A DNA stretch of 64,000 nt, from the NCBI RefSeq assembly GCF_003086295.3, contig NC_092046.1, positions 107,797,363 to 107,861,362 of the forward strand. The letters are read 5' to 3'. Both the position numbers and the translations under genes were made by a program. The notes beneath the pieces are model-generated. The model saw only the letters and a list, made by a program, of their open reading frames with translations. It searched no databases and was not told the DNA's origin. This DNA comes from Arachis hypogaea. Its lineage: Eukaryota > Streptophyta > Magnoliopsida > Fabales > Fabaceae. This document shows, piece after piece, positions 23,121-34,584 of the stretch. Every line of letters begins with the position of its first letter. The first letter of the stretch is position 1.

Positions 23121-24840
23121 AATCCAAGGTAAATAACTAAGGTTAAAGTGATGGAATGTCATGCAATGCAACCTAATTTAAATGCAACTACCTAAATGAA
23201 TGATGCATCATGTAACTCTAATTTATTCACTCATATATAAAGCTTACATGTAGTCAAGTTAATCAACATTCTCAAGGAGTCATGTATATATATAGCCAAC
23301 CCTTAAATAATAAAGCATTTTAGCAAATGAGATGGGAAAGAAAACATTGTACAAACTTGAAAACAATTAGTAAATTAAGTACAGATATATGTTGATGAGT
23401 TATTGAACCCTCACTGGATTTTGTGTTTACTCTCTAGTCACTCAGTGTTTATTGGGTTTATTCACTCTATCTTTCTTTTTATTCTTAATTTCTATAGCTT
23501 TGTTCTTCATCTAACCAAACAACAATTATAGAATATAGTCATACCAAAAAGTCATGAGGTCTTTAATTAAGGTTGTAATGGGGCCAAGGTAAAGGTAAGG
23601 ATTTATGTATAGGGTTAAGTGAGTTAATAAGCGAATCCTTAATTAGACTAAGATCTCACCTAACATACATTTCTAGCAGATAAAACTTCTTTACCTATTC
23701 TCCCATATTATCCCACTTATTGTTACATGCTCATGTTTCACTCTTTTATTTTTATCCCATGTGCATTGTTTTTATTTTGCGTTGGGAAATTTCTTTTGTA
23801 TCCCCTTTTATTCAAATGCTGAAAAAAATAACTTTCCCTCTCTTCTTTTTTTTTTAATGCACATGGTAATTGAATCACTTAGATTTTTTCATGAGCATGC
23901 TTCCCAAATTTTATTTTATTCCTTTTAACTTTTCTACCTTTTGTTTCTATCATCCATGTTCCCAAAAGGTTTCCCACATTCTACTCTATTTATAATTTTC
24001 TATCTTAAGCTAACCAAGGATTCACTTGGAATTTTCTTTTGTTTTTCTGCTTAAGTCTAGTAATTTGGCTAAATAGAATAAAGGGGTTTTAAAAGGCTCA
24101 AGGGGGCTAACAAGGGTGATGTAAAAGGTAGGCTAATTTGGGGTGAGTGAGCTAAAATCAAATGATGGCCTCAATCATTCTCTTGGTATGTATCTATTCT
24201 ATATTCTATAATTGGACATATAGATTAAAGCAAAGGAAAGAACATCAGAATAAAAAGAAATGTAACACACAGAAATGAAATTATGGTTTGAATGCAACCA
24301 TACAATTTAAGCTCAAGACTCACAGGCTGTGTGTTCTCTAACTCAAGCATCATATATCATTTATATATTGTATGCAGGTTTAGTTAAAAATTCCCATTAT
24401 TCTCATAAAAAAAATTATTTAGGGTGGCTTTTAAAGTTTTAAAGTTCCTCCTTGATGAAATGTTGTCAGCTTAACTACATCATGTAATGCTATATACAAG
24501 TTTTGTGGATTTAAATCTGATATGTTCAATTTCCTAGCTTACTTTCTTTTTATATTTTTCAATTTAAACTATACTGTCTTATGCTAAAAAGGGTAAACTA
24601 TACTAATTAATCCACTAATAAATCAGAATTGCAAACTAAACTAAATAACTAAAATAAACTAAATGGCTAAAGTATGAACTAAAGATGCAAAATACAGAAA
24701 ATAGAGTAAAATACACCAGTAGCAATGTATAAGTACTCAGAAAATAACAATAAAAGAAAAAGAGAAAAATACAAAAAAATATCTAAAATAAAAGAAAAAG
24801 TATGTAGTAGTTCACCAAAATAAACACCAGAGATGGCGAC
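23121..24840 (-). other. 3' noncoding region of element F
   Basis: 1.7 kb, A/T-rich, no supported ORF. It shares blocks with the 3' region of A on the minus strand: GGCCCCATTACAACC (near 23585-23571; A near 42465) and GTGACTAGAGAGTAAACAC (near 23440; A near 42590), followed by CCAGTGAGGGTTCAAT. Confidence 0.65.
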
Positions 24841-24878
24841 CTCCCCACACTTAAAATGAAGCATCGTCCCCGATGCTT
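24841..24878 (-). promoter_or_regulatory. Central hairpin plus polypurine tract, element F
   Basis: On the minus strand AAGCATCG-GGGA-CGATGCTT (24878-24859), an 8-bp stem, then CATTTTAAGTGTGGGGAGGT (24858-24839). It starts 2 bases after the ORF2 stop. Here the cassette follows ORF2, whereas in D, E and J it precedes ORF2. Confidence 0.78.
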
Positions 24879-24880
24879 AA

Positions 24881-26344
24881 TCAAGCCGGGTGTGAAGGAG
24901 TGTCATCACTGGGAGGGATGGTAGCTGGGGTATCTGTGGCGGTGGTGGGCTGAGAGTCTGGCTGCTGTAGAGGAGGGACTGACTGGAGCGGGATCTCTGG
25001 ATCTGCAGCCTCAAGCTGATGTGGGGCCTCCTGCTGTGGTGTGGCGTGCTCTGTGCCTGCCTACTGATGAGTCTCCGCCTGGGAATGAGGCTCCTCGTCG
25101 TGCTCAACCTCCTCCTCCTCTGATGGCTCTGATGGTGTGTCGGGCTCGGAGGGGATGTCGGCGCCCTGTCTGATCATCAGCTTCAGATGGGAATAGCGTC
25201 GCCTGCTGCGGCGCTCCAATCTCTCATACCGGCGCCTGTTACGGTGCTCCATCTGATCAAGCTGGCGGAATAGACGGTGCACGAGGCGATAGACCGGCTC
25301 AGAGGCGGGTGGAGGTGCAGTGGTGGCAGCAGGGGCAGCTGTGGCAGCTGTGGATGAAGAGGGTCCAGCAGACGGAGGGGCTGTTTCATCAGTAGCAGTG
25401 ACAGGTGGTGGTCTGTAGCCCAAAGCAAGGAAGTTCTTGCTGTGAGGAATGATCTTCCTGCAATTCGCCGCTGGTGGTCTCTCATCGGTATCCTCCCATG
25501 GCACGTCAGCTCGACAGCCTAGCTGTGTAATCAGATACGGAAAAGGGAGGGTGTCGCGGATGTGGACCCTGGCCATATAGTGCCGAATGAAACGTGGCAG
25601 ATAAAGGTCCTTACCCTCCAGCACACACCAAAGGAGGGTGATCATGGTAGCCGGGATCTCCGTCTCGTGAGTACTCGGCATCACAAAATTACTCAAGATC
25701 TGATGCCATAGCCGAGCCTCATCATTCAAGTACACTCTCTTGATCTCTCTAGGCATAGTGGTGTTCTGACCCATCTCCCAAGGAACAGCAGGGTCGAGAG
25801 CTATCCGTGCCTTCACGGCGTCCCAGTCAAACTGCATCTGGCCCATGTCCTCCTCAACCTGTGCAAAACCATCTGGCTGATCGGACTTGGCTGGGAGCTG
25901 GAGAATGGTCTCTATGGCCTCCTCAGTGACCATAATTTGCTTTCACTTCAGGTTCACTGCATCTAGGGTAGTAAGGTAGTAGTTGCAATAGAATTCCCAG
26001 ACCCAAGATGCATTGACCTCTGTCAGTGGTCTCTCCAGAAAGAACCAGCCCCATTGCTTGATTTGCTCAGTTGTGTATTGCTGGAGGGCTTCTAGAATCT
26101 TCAAGGTACGTTCCAGGTATAGATTTCTGGAGTTTGCAAAAGTCGGGTACTTCAACTCACAGTACCGGTTTGCAAATTTTATAGGATCAGTCGAAGGGAG
26201 CAGCTGGTCAGCTTTTTCCTGCTGTGTAAAGTTCTTCTCCCTCCATGAGGAATCGTGCAGTAGAGCAATGATGGACTAGGAGGAATCTCCTCTCTTGCGC
26301 TTGCCAGTAGCCTTGCCTTTGCCTTTCCTTTGTGAGGCAGACAT
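24881..26344 (-). pseudogene. ORF2 of element F (putative plant transposon protein), three stops
   Basis: From ATG 26344 (MSASQRKGKGKATGKRKRGD) to TGA 24883-24881 there is one frame of 487 codons with stops at 26278 (TAG), 25945-25943 (TGA) and 25063-25061 (TAG). The N-terminus is basic; the middle has the plant transposon-type domain (NLYLERTLKILEALQ, QWGWFFLERPLTEVNASWVW, EIPATMITLLWCVLEGKD); then an Ala/Pro/Thr-rich linker, an Arg-rich stretch (HRNRRRYERLERRSRRRY) and an acidic then Gln/Pro-rich tail. It corresponds in position to ORF2 of D, E and J but is strongly diverged. Function unknown. Confidence 0.82.
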
Positions 26345-27259
26345 CTTGAAAAACAGAAAACCAGGAATGGATAAAAAAATAAGAAAGCAAATAGGCAATT
26401 AAACAAAGGAAACTCAAAGCGGTAAGGGAGAAATAGAATAAGGAAAATGAGTAATTGAAATGTGATTGAATTAATGTTAAATGGAAAGAAAAAAATCAAT
26501 ATGCCATAGTGAGAAAGTTAGAGGAAGTGAAAGTGATCAGAAAAGAGATCAAGAGGGTTAGTATGGTAAAAAGAAATTAGTAAATTAAAATTAGTGAGTT
26601 AGGAAAGTAAGTGGCATAGAAAAAAAAATTCCATATAACAAGGATTCATAGGTAAGAATAGAAGTACTCATAATCGAATAAAGAAAACAGGGTGATGCTG
26701 ATTCGAATAGAAATAAAGAAATTAGAAATTGGAATCAGTGAATCACAAATGCAGGTTATGAACCAGGGAATCAAAGAGGATAAGAAAGTCTGCCATAGCA
26801 TTCATGTAATGGTTTGGGTAAAGCAGAGTAAAACAGATTTCAGAAATGCCAAACCAAAACATGAATGAAAACAATTTTAAAAAAATTTGGGCAGCATTCC
26901 GGCTAAAATTGGATTGTCCCGGAAAATAAACAGCAATCATATCAGTTCATATGAATTAAAAAAAAATCAAGCTGCAAGTACATAGATATAAAATTAACAT
27001 AAAAACTCAATGTAAACAGCAGCAACATACAAGAAAGCAGCATATGAAACATGATTATAGCAGCAACATATTTACACATAGGGATAAAACAGAAGTAAGA
27101 ACAGTGCAAGTAAACAGACCTAGATCCACTAACCACAGCCTAAGCTACCTAACAACCTAAAAATCCACTACAACATGCAAGTCTAGCTATCCTAATCATG
27201 AACATAAACGGAATAAAAAATACAGAAAAGTGACAAACGGATAAAAAGGATTGTGTGTT
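26345..27259 (-). other. A/T-rich segment upstream of ORF2 in F
   Basis: About 0.9 kb with no supported gene. It could be a long untranslated leader or intron ahead of ORF2. Splice sites cannot be settled by eye. Confidence 0.45.
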
Positions 27260-27690
27260 GCGGAACCTGGTAAGCGGAAGGGGTGGAACAGGGAAGAAGG
27301 TGGCTGCGGCGGCGTCCGGCGCGGTGGTGGTGCACGGCGTCGCGGTGGTGGCTGAGGGGGCAGTGGCGGAGGGAGGTGTTAGGGTTAGTGAGAGAGGAAG
27401 AGGATAAGGGAAGGGAAGGGGTGGGTGGCGGAGAGGGGGGCGCGGTTGGATGGCCGGCGGTGGCTGGGCGGTGCTCACGGAGGTGGTTGTGGTGGAGAGG
27501 GAAGGGGAGAGGAAGAAGGAAGAAGAGAGAAGGGGGGTGGTACGGCGGTGGTGTCTGGGCGGCGGCGGCGTCGGGGTGGTGGCGTGGTGGCTGGCCGGCG
27601 GATGCTGAGGGAGGAAGAACAGAGAGAGAGAAGAGGGTTGGGGGTGAAGGGGGGGCTGCGCGACTGATAGGGTTTGCGGGCTGGGGGGTT
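27260..27690 (-). other. GC-rich segment of F with unusual composition
   Basis: This stretch is very G-rich on the plus strand (GGCGG, GGTGG, GAGAGG runs), unlike its A/T-rich flanks. Frames open in several directions purely from composition, so I call no gene. On the minus strand it would be a CT- and CCG-rich leader just downstream of a TATA-like AATATAAC (near 27696-27689). Capture of a host fragment is possible. Confidence 0.4.
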
Positions 27691-27717
27691 ATATTTTCGA
27701 ATCCACGCAGCTGCGTA

Positions 27718-28176
27718 GGGCACGCGGTCGCGTGGTTGGGGTGAAAATGGGGGGGAGACGCGATCGCGTGGGTCGCACGATCGCATGAGAGAGGGGGAAA
27801 GAGGGGTGACGCGATCGCGTGGGTCGCGCGATCGCGTCGCTGGAATTCGTGCTAAACGCACGACTCCAGCGCTGTTTCAGCGCAACTCTCTGTCTCCTTT
27901 TGGGGTGATATGCAATCCATGCGACGCGATCGCGTCGCTCACGCGGTCGCGTCGGATTGGTATTGGGTAAGTGACGCGATCGAATGGGGCGTGCAATCGC
28001 GTGGGCCAATTTGTGCGAAACGCACAAGAGCCGCACGATTCCAGCCCAACTTTCTATTCGTTGGATCCTTACGCCGATATATATATCATGCGGCCGCGTG
28101 GGTGACGCGGTCGCATGGGTGGTGTTTTTCGCGATATGACGCGATCGCATGAGGTATGCGGTCGCGTCGTGCAACC
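27718..28176 (-). repeat. ACGCGATCGCGT-type palindrome array between ORF1 and ORF2 of F
   Basis: Fourteen or more copies or variants of ACGCGATCGCGT, often paired (for example 27810-27838 and 27923-27952), interrupted by GCGCAACTC-like spacers. The same motif is in U3 of both F LTRs. It sits where D, E and J carry GGCGTTTAACGCC. Confidence 0.88.
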
Positions 28177-28320
28177 TCTTTTTTTTTTTTTTAAACTGAA
28201 AAATGCAGGATGCAGTGATTAACATGAATGCTATGCATGATTCCAGGTTAATGTTAAAATAAAATAAAAAAAGTAAATTAAAAACAATAAACAAGAAATA
28301 GATTGAGAAAGAAGTGACCA

Positions 28321-28381
28321 TACCATGGTGGGTTGTCTCCCACCTAGCACTTTTAGTTAAAGTCCTTAAGTTGGACATTGG
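28321..28381 (-). promoter_or_regulatory. Post-ORF1 two-hairpin module, element F
   Basis: On the minus strand GTCC-AACTTAA-GGAC, then AAAAGTGCTAG, then GGTGGG-AGACAA-CCCACC (28344-28327). It begins within about 20 bases of the ORF1 stop. The second stem has a different sequence from D and J but the same pairing and nearly the same loop. Confidence 0.78.
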
Positions 28382-28393
28382 AAGAGTATCCTG

Positions 28394-29958
28394 TTATGGT
28401 GGCTTATGTTTAAACTCATCCAAAAATTTCCACCAGTGCTTGGAATGCCAATAACCTCCGGGGTCCCAAACTAAGCACGCAAAGCTTCCGAACAACTTTA
28501 AATATATTGTTAGGCTCCCGGGATGACAAATGTCAGAATAAACTCCAGGATTCCAAGCCTTGCTTTTAAATCCACCTCCGTCTTGATCCACATGTCTCCA
28601 TTCGGGCGGGTTAAAAAGTAGAAGCTCACCTTGGTGACCAAACGTTCTGCGTGATCCATGCAATCGAGCATGATACCAATCCGTGTACTTCGAGGTGAAG
28701 CATGGAACCTTATTGAACCTAGTGCACCAGTTCTGAGTACGAGCCAATTCCCTCTTACTCTTAAAGCCGCAGAGAGCTCTAAGTTGGCCATCTGTTTCAA
28801 GCAAACCATATTCAAGTGAATAAGTAAAAGTATAAGTTAAGGATTGTACCCACTTGAAGCTTGTATTAGGTGGTAATGGCCTTGGGATAGGTGTTTTTGG
28901 TGGTTCTGCAAGTTCCGTTTCCTTGTGCTCTTCTGTGAATTCTTCCACTTCCTTGCAAAGATCTTCAATTGTATCTGTATCCTGGTCAAAGTCTTCTATG
29001 TCTTCCTCATCACTCGAGTCATAGATTGGAGGTTGAGAGAAATCTACCTCCGCATCATCTTCATATTCACTTGGGGAAAATCCTTCGATCTCAGAGAATT
29101 CACTTGCGGACGCAAGTTCATCACTAGGAGAACTAGACTTGTGACTATCATCATCAAGGAAATTTCTCCTTGGATTATTCCGTCTGATTCTTCGTAAACG
29201 ACTTGCCTTGGAGATTGTGCGGTATCCTCCTTAGCATCAACTGTAGCATCTTGGACGGAGTTTTCCTCAATTCTGGATTCCCAAGGAAGTTCAGGATCTC
29301 CTAGATCTTCAACCAACTCTTCTTCTTGAACAATGACAGCTTCTTCCACTTGTTCTAGTACGAATTCATTCTCTGTCTTGTCCACTGGAGTCTCTAGTAT
29401 TTCTTTCATGCTACGCTCTTTATCGGGCTGTCCACATGGAGCTGTGGTTAGTCCTTGTATATTTGAGCGTCTAGTGGCCCATTGAATTAGTGCTTGCTCT
29501 AGTTGTTGAATGGTTGTTTGAAATTTAATTACTGTTTCTTTTAGGTGATCCTCTGCTTTGCGGTTTGCCAGACTTGGACATGATACAAATGAAAGTGGTG
29601 ATGATTGGGAACGATTGGATTGGTATTGGGGTAAGGAAGGATCATATGATGGTGAATGGTGAAGAGAAGCTTGTGAGTGTGGTGGTTTGAGGTTATGTTG
29701 AAAGGATGGTTCATATGCACGGGGTGGGGCTTGTTGGTAGTTACAAGGTTGTCCACCATGTCTTTCAGCTGGGTATGCACGGTAGAATGGTCTTTGTCCA
29801 GGATATCTCGGAGGGTGTTGCTGCCAAAAGGGTTGATTAGATCCTCTTGGTTCCATCCATCCTTGATTAGTCTGACCTTGATGCACATTCCTGCTGTAAC
29901 TTCTATTTCCTTTAACAATATTAGAACCAAACTCAAAGCGAGAGGGGTGAGAGTTCAT
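28394..29958 (-). pseudogene. ORF1 of element F, unknown function, frameshifted
   Basis: The ATG at 29958 (MNSHPSRFEFGSNIVKG) matches the start in A. The first 200 residues are rich in Gln, Pro, Tyr and His; an acidic Glu/Val-rich part follows. A frameshift lies roughly between 29150 and 29230: the second half (…EFTEEHKETELAEPP, LLETDGQLRALCGFKSKREL, WDPGGYWHSKHWWKFLDEF) is open in another frame to 28394. The C-terminal half is well conserved with A (39464-39946). There is no recognisable gag, protease or pol motif. It takes the gag position, so it may be a highly diverged or replaced structural protein; this is a guess. Confidence 0.75.
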
Positions 29959-30053
29959 AGTAGCAAATAAAGATAAAAAGGAAAAACAAAAATAAATAAA
30001 CAAGCAAAAGAAAAATATTTACAATAACCAATAATAAGGCACACGTTAGCAGT

Positions 30054-30071
30054 TCCCCGGCAACGGCACCA
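30054..30071 (-). other. Primer-binding site (tRNA-Asp type), element F
   Basis: TCCCCGGCAACGGCACCA (plus strand) differs from the tRNA-Asp end by one base. Three bases separate it from the LTR at 30075. Confidence 0.88.
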
Positions 30072-30074
30072 TTT

Positions 30075-31581
30075 TGGCGTTAGGATTTTTGCCAGTAAAG
30101 AATGTCATAAAAACAGTCACGTTGTAGATATAGTCTTTAAACCGACAAAAATCCCTTCATACAAACGTTTTGGGTGTCACAAGTAACAAACCCCTTAAAA
30201 ATTGTTAACCGAGTATTCAAACCTCGGGTCGTCTTCTCAAGGAACTGCGAGAAAGTGTGTTCTTATTATTGGCTATAAAGGTTGTAATCGGGGCTTAGAA
30301 GATGAGAAGCAAGTAATTTAAATGACAAGTAAAATAAATGGCAATTAAAATAAATAAATACTGTAAAGCAAACTTTTGGCAAGAAAAGAGAAGTCGGAGG
30401 TCCAACGTAGTTATCTCCCTCAACTATAATGAAAGTTGAATCTAAACTCCACTTGGTCAACCTTTACTAGGGCAAAGGAAAGTCAGGGGACTAATTAAAT
30501 TGACCTTTGAATCCTAATTATTTCCTAAGAAAAGGTTAGGATTGCTTAAGTTCAGCTCAATTAGCAAGATAACGATTATCAATTATGTTGAGTTTAATAA
30601 CTGTTGAGTTACTAAATTCTTAACCAGAACCAAAAGGGGAAAAAGTAAAATTGCTGCAATAAAAAATATCCTTAGATAGGAAGCAATGGTGACTTAAATC
30701 AAAGAGAATAATCATAAACTAAAAATACCTCAATTATCATTAATTCAAATAACTGTCTGTAACATGGAATAATTCGTAAATCAAATTATAATAATCAATT
30801 CAAATGTTGGAATAAATAAATAAAAGTAAAACTAAAATAAAAGAACATTAAACCTGGGATCCTGAGTTACTCTTAAAACAAGAAGAAATCCTAAATCCTA
30901 AAAGAGAGAGAGAGAAGATCTCCCTCTCAACTAAATCTAAATCATTGAAAGGTAAAAATATGCGAGCTCTCTTTGAATGGATGCATTCCCACACTTTATA
31001 ACCTCTGGTCTATGCTGTCTGTACTTGGATTTGGGCTAAAAAGGGCTTCAGAATTCGCTGGGGGCGCATTCTATAAATTCTGATACGTGGCCCCTGTCAC
31101 GCGTCCGCGTGAGTCACGCGGTCGCGTCATTTGGAGCCTTTCCTTGCCACGCGGTCGCGTCAGTCATGCGACCGCGTCATATGCGTTCTGCTTAAGGCGC
31201 GCGGTCGCGTCAGTCATGCGGCCGCGTCGCTGCTGATTCGTGCTTGGCACGCGATCGCGTCATCCATGCGATCGCGTGGATACCAGTTTCCTTAAAGCTC
31301 CGTTTTGCTTCCTCCTTCCATTTTAGTATGTTTCCTTTTTCATCCTTTAAGTCATTCTGCCTTAGAAAATCTGAAACTACTCAACACACTAATCACGGCA
31401 TCGAATGGAAATAAAGGTAATTAAATTAATTGATTTTAAAGCTTATGAAACATGTTTTTCACAATATGACATAATAAGGAAGGGAAAGTAAAACCATGCA
31501 ATTAATGTGAATAAGTAGGTGAAGAGTTGTATAAATCACTCAAATTAAGCACAAAAGAACTCATGAAATATGGGTTTATCA
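30075..31581 (-). repeat. 5' LTR of element F
   Basis: It is 1,507 bp, the same length as the partner at 21576-23082, with scattered substitutions only. The palindrome cluster is at 31089-31275. A TATA box (minus TTATAAAG) lies near 31000-30992. Confidence 0.95.
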
Positions 31582-31584
31582 GCC

Positions 31585-33651
31585 TCACAGATGTTCAGAG
31601 CAATGTTGGAACCTTCCAACACCAAACTTAGAGTTTGAATGTGGGGGTTCAACACCAAACTTAGAGTTTGGTTGTGGCCTCCCAACACCAAACTTAGAGT
31701 TTGACTGTGGGCGCTCTGTTTGACTCTGTATTGAGAGAAGCTCTTCGTGCTTCCTCTCCATGGTGACAGAGGGGTATCCTTGAGCTTTAAACATAAGGGA
31801 GTCTCCATTCACTTGAATGATCAATTCTCCTCTGTCAACATCAATCACAGCCTTTGCTGTGGCTAGGAAGGGTCTGCCAAGGATGATGGATTCATCTATA
31901 CACTTCCCAGTCTCTAGGATTATGAAATCAGCAGGGATGTGATGATCTTCAACCTTTACCAAGACATCCTCTACAAGTCCATAAGCCTGTTTCTTTGAAT
32001 TGTCTGCCATCTCTAGTGAGATTCTTGCAGCTTGTACCTCAATGATCCTTAGCTTCTCCATTACAGAGAGAGGCATAAGGTTTATGCTTGACCCTAGGTC
32101 GCACAGAGCCTTCTCAAAGGTCATGGTGCCTATGGTACAAGGGATTGAGAACTTTTCAGGGTCCTGTCTCTTTTGAGGTAATCTCTGCCTAGTCAAGTCA
32201 TCCAGTTCTTTGATGAGCAATGAAGGTTCATTCTCCCAAGTCTCATTACCAAATAACTTGGCATTTAGCTTCATGATTGCTCCAAGGTACTTAGCAACTT
32301 GCTCTTCAGTGACATCTTCATCCTCTTCAGAGGAAGAATACTCATCAGAACTTATGAAAGGCAAAAGTAAATTCAATGGAATCTTTATGGCCTCAGAATG
32401 AGCCTCAGATTCCCATGGTTCCTCATTAGGGAACTCCATGGAGGTCAGTGGGCGTCCATTGAGGTCTTCCTCAGTGGGAATCACTGCCTCTTCCTTCTCT
32501 CCATGTTCGGCCATGTGAGATGTGGTTATGGCCTTGCACTCTCTTTTTGGATTCTCTTCTGTATTGCTTGGGAGAGTACTAGGAGGGAGTTCAGTAATTT
32601 TCTTACTCAACTGACCCAATTGTGCCTCCAAATTTCTAATGGAGGACATTGTTTCATTCATGAAACTTTGAGTGGTTTTGATTAAATCAGAGACAATGGT
32701 TGCTAAGTCAAAGTGGCTCTGCTTAGAATTCTCTGTTTGTTACTGAGAAGATGATGGAAAAGGCTTGCCATTGCTAAACCTGTTTCTTCCACCATTGTTG
32801 TTGTTGAAACCTTGTTGAGGTCTCTGTTGATCCTTCCATGAGAGATTTGGATGATTTTTCCATGAAGGATTATAGGTGTTTCCATAGGATTCTCCCATGT
32901 AATTCACCTCTTCCATTGCTGGGTTCTCAGGATCATAAGCTTCTTCTTCAGAGGAAGCTTCTTCTTCAGAGGAAGCTTCTTCTTCAGAGGAAGCTTCCTT
33001 AGTACTGCCTGTTGCTGCTTGCATTTCAGACAGACTCTGAGAAATCATATTGACTTGTTGGGTCAATATTTTATTCTGAGCCAATATGGCATTCAGAGTA
33101 TCAATCTCAAGAGCTCCTTTCTTCTGATTTGTCCCATTATTCACAGGATTCCTTTCAGAAGTGTACATGAGTTGGTTATTTGCAACCATTTCAATGAGTT
33201 CTTGAGCTTCTGCAGGTGTTTTCTTCAGATGAAGAGATCCTCCAGTAGAGCTATCCAATGACATCTTGGATAGTTCAGACAGACCATCATAGAAAATTCC
33301 TATGATGCTCCATTCTGAAAGCATGTCAGAAGGGCACCTTCTGATCAATTGCTTGTATCTCTCCCAAGCTTCATAGAGGGACTCACCATCCTTCTGTCTA
33401 AAGGTTTGGACTTCCACTCTAAGCTTGCTCAATTTTTGAGGTGGAAAGAACTTTGCCAAGAAGGCATTGACTAGCTTTTCCCAAGAGTTCTGGCTTTCTT
33501 TAGGTTGTGAATCCAACCATGTCCTAGCTCTGTCTCTTACAGCAAAAGGAAAGAGCATAAGTCTGTAGACTTCAGGGTCAACCCCATTGGTCTTGACAGT
33601 GTCACAGATTTGCAAGAATTCAGCTAAGAACTGATGAGGATCTTCATGAAA
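31585..33651 (-). pseudogene. gag-protease pseudogene of element E, N-terminus deleted
   Basis: The frame enters at about 33651 with FHEDPHQFLAEFLQICDTV, which corresponds to about residue 105 of the gag in D; everything before, including the start, is gone. The gag domain remainder (WLDSQPKESQNSWEKLVNA, YEAWERYKQLIRRCPSDM) and the retropepsin-like part (CDLGSSINLMPLSVMEKL, LETGKCIDESIILGRPFLA) follow in one frame. A TAA stops it at 32742-32740, where relatives have Gln. A 6-residue repeat (SSEEEA) is present in three or four copies (32938-32996), one in D and J. Three KFGV units end it. Confidence 0.9.
32938..32996 (-). repeat. 18-bp tandem repeat in gag of E
   Basis: GCTTCTTCTTCAGAGGAA is repeated three times (plus strand), encoding SSEEEA units on the minus strand. 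D and J have a single unit, so it expanded in E or its parent. Confidence 0.85.
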
Positions 33652-34560
33652 ACTTGAAAAAAATGTGAATTAAAAACAAAATCTTCCCTCTAGTGTCATC
33701 TTGGCGTTAAATGCCCATTCACCATTCTGGCGTTTAACGCCCAAATCTCTACCTTTTTGGGCTTTAAACGCCCAGCCAGGTACCCTGGCTGGCGTTTAAA
33801 CGCCATTTTTCCTTCTTCACTGGGCGTTTTGAACGCCCAGCTTTTTCTGTTTGATTCCTCTGCTGAATGTTCTGAATCTTCAATTCTCTGTATTATTGAC
33901 TTGAAAAGACACAATTTTGAAAATATTTTTGGATTTTTAATGATGAGAAACAATAAAAATGCAACTAAGATCAAATAAACAATGCATGCAGGACACCAAA
34001 CTTAAAAATTTTCATATAGGAGACACTAACAATTTGAGAATGCATATGAGAAACAACAAAACACACAAAACAAGAGAATTTAAAGATCAGAGTAATGAAA
34101 TTATCAAGAACAACTTGAAGATCAATAAAGAACAATATGTATAAATTCGAAAATTGCAAGAAGAAGAAATTCATGCAATTGACACCAAACTTAAAAATTG
34201 ATACTAGACTCAAACAAGAAACATAAAATATTTTTGATATTTATGGTTTTATAAATTTTTTTGTGATTTTCGAAACTTATATGGTAAAGAAAATAAAGAG
34301 AATCAAAACTTTTAATCAGAATTCCAGGAATCATGCAATGTTAGTCTAAAGCTTCAGTCTAAAAAGATTAGACGTGTTTGGCCAAGCTTCAGCAGGACAT
34401 TACATTCAGCAGCTAAATTGATGAGAATCAATCAGCTTTTGTGATGATAAGAACATCACCTTGAAACTCTAGAATTCATTCTTAAAAATTCTGAAAAATA
34501 AAAAGAAAAGTACCTAATCTAAGCAACAAGATGAATCGTCAGTTGTCCAAACTCGAACAA
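33652..34560 (-). other. Shortened leader of element E
   Basis: Compared with D and J about 1 kb spanning the 3' leader and the gag start is missing; the junction is near 33652. What remains holds the palindrome array (33700-33843) and a decayed region near 34365-34395 that matches the hairpin zone of D. No gene is seen. Confidence 0.7.
33700..33843 (-). repeat. Palindromic GGCGTTTAACGCC array in leader of E
   Basis: Five or six copies, including GGCGTTTAACGCCC, GGCGTTTAAACGCC and GGGCGTTTTGAACGCCC. One copy has become GGCGTTAAATGCCC, a C-to-T change in the right arm. Confidence 0.85.
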
Positions 34561-34578
34561 TCCCCGGCAATGGCGCCA
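34561..34578 (-). other. Primer-binding site (tRNA-Asp type), element E
   Basis: TCCCCGGCAATGGCGCCA, one change from the tRNA-Asp end. A second, similar copy TCCCCGGCAATGGTGCCA lies at 34663-34680, inside what should be LTR. Confidence 0.8.
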
Positions 34579-34584
34579 AAAACT

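Larger units (their letters stand above)
21576..31581 (-). mobile_element. Element F: complete LTR retrotransposon without gag or pol
   Basis: It is 10,006 bp, with target duplication GCCTC at 21571-21575 and 31582-31586, just after the gag stop of E. Minus-strand order: 5' LTR (31581-30075), primer site, ORF1, hairpins, palindrome array and GC-rich region, ORF2, central hairpin, 3' noncoding DNA, 3' LTR (23082-21576). Both LTRs are exactly 1,507 bp, with roughly 25-30 substitutions between them by eye and no indel, so F looks like one of the youngest insertions. It is related to A. Confidence 0.96.

Noticed and set aside
27283..27744. 153-residue Arg/Gly/Trp-rich frame on the plus strand
   Set aside because: Composition-driven in a G-rich segment, with overlapping open frames on both strands and no recognisable domain.
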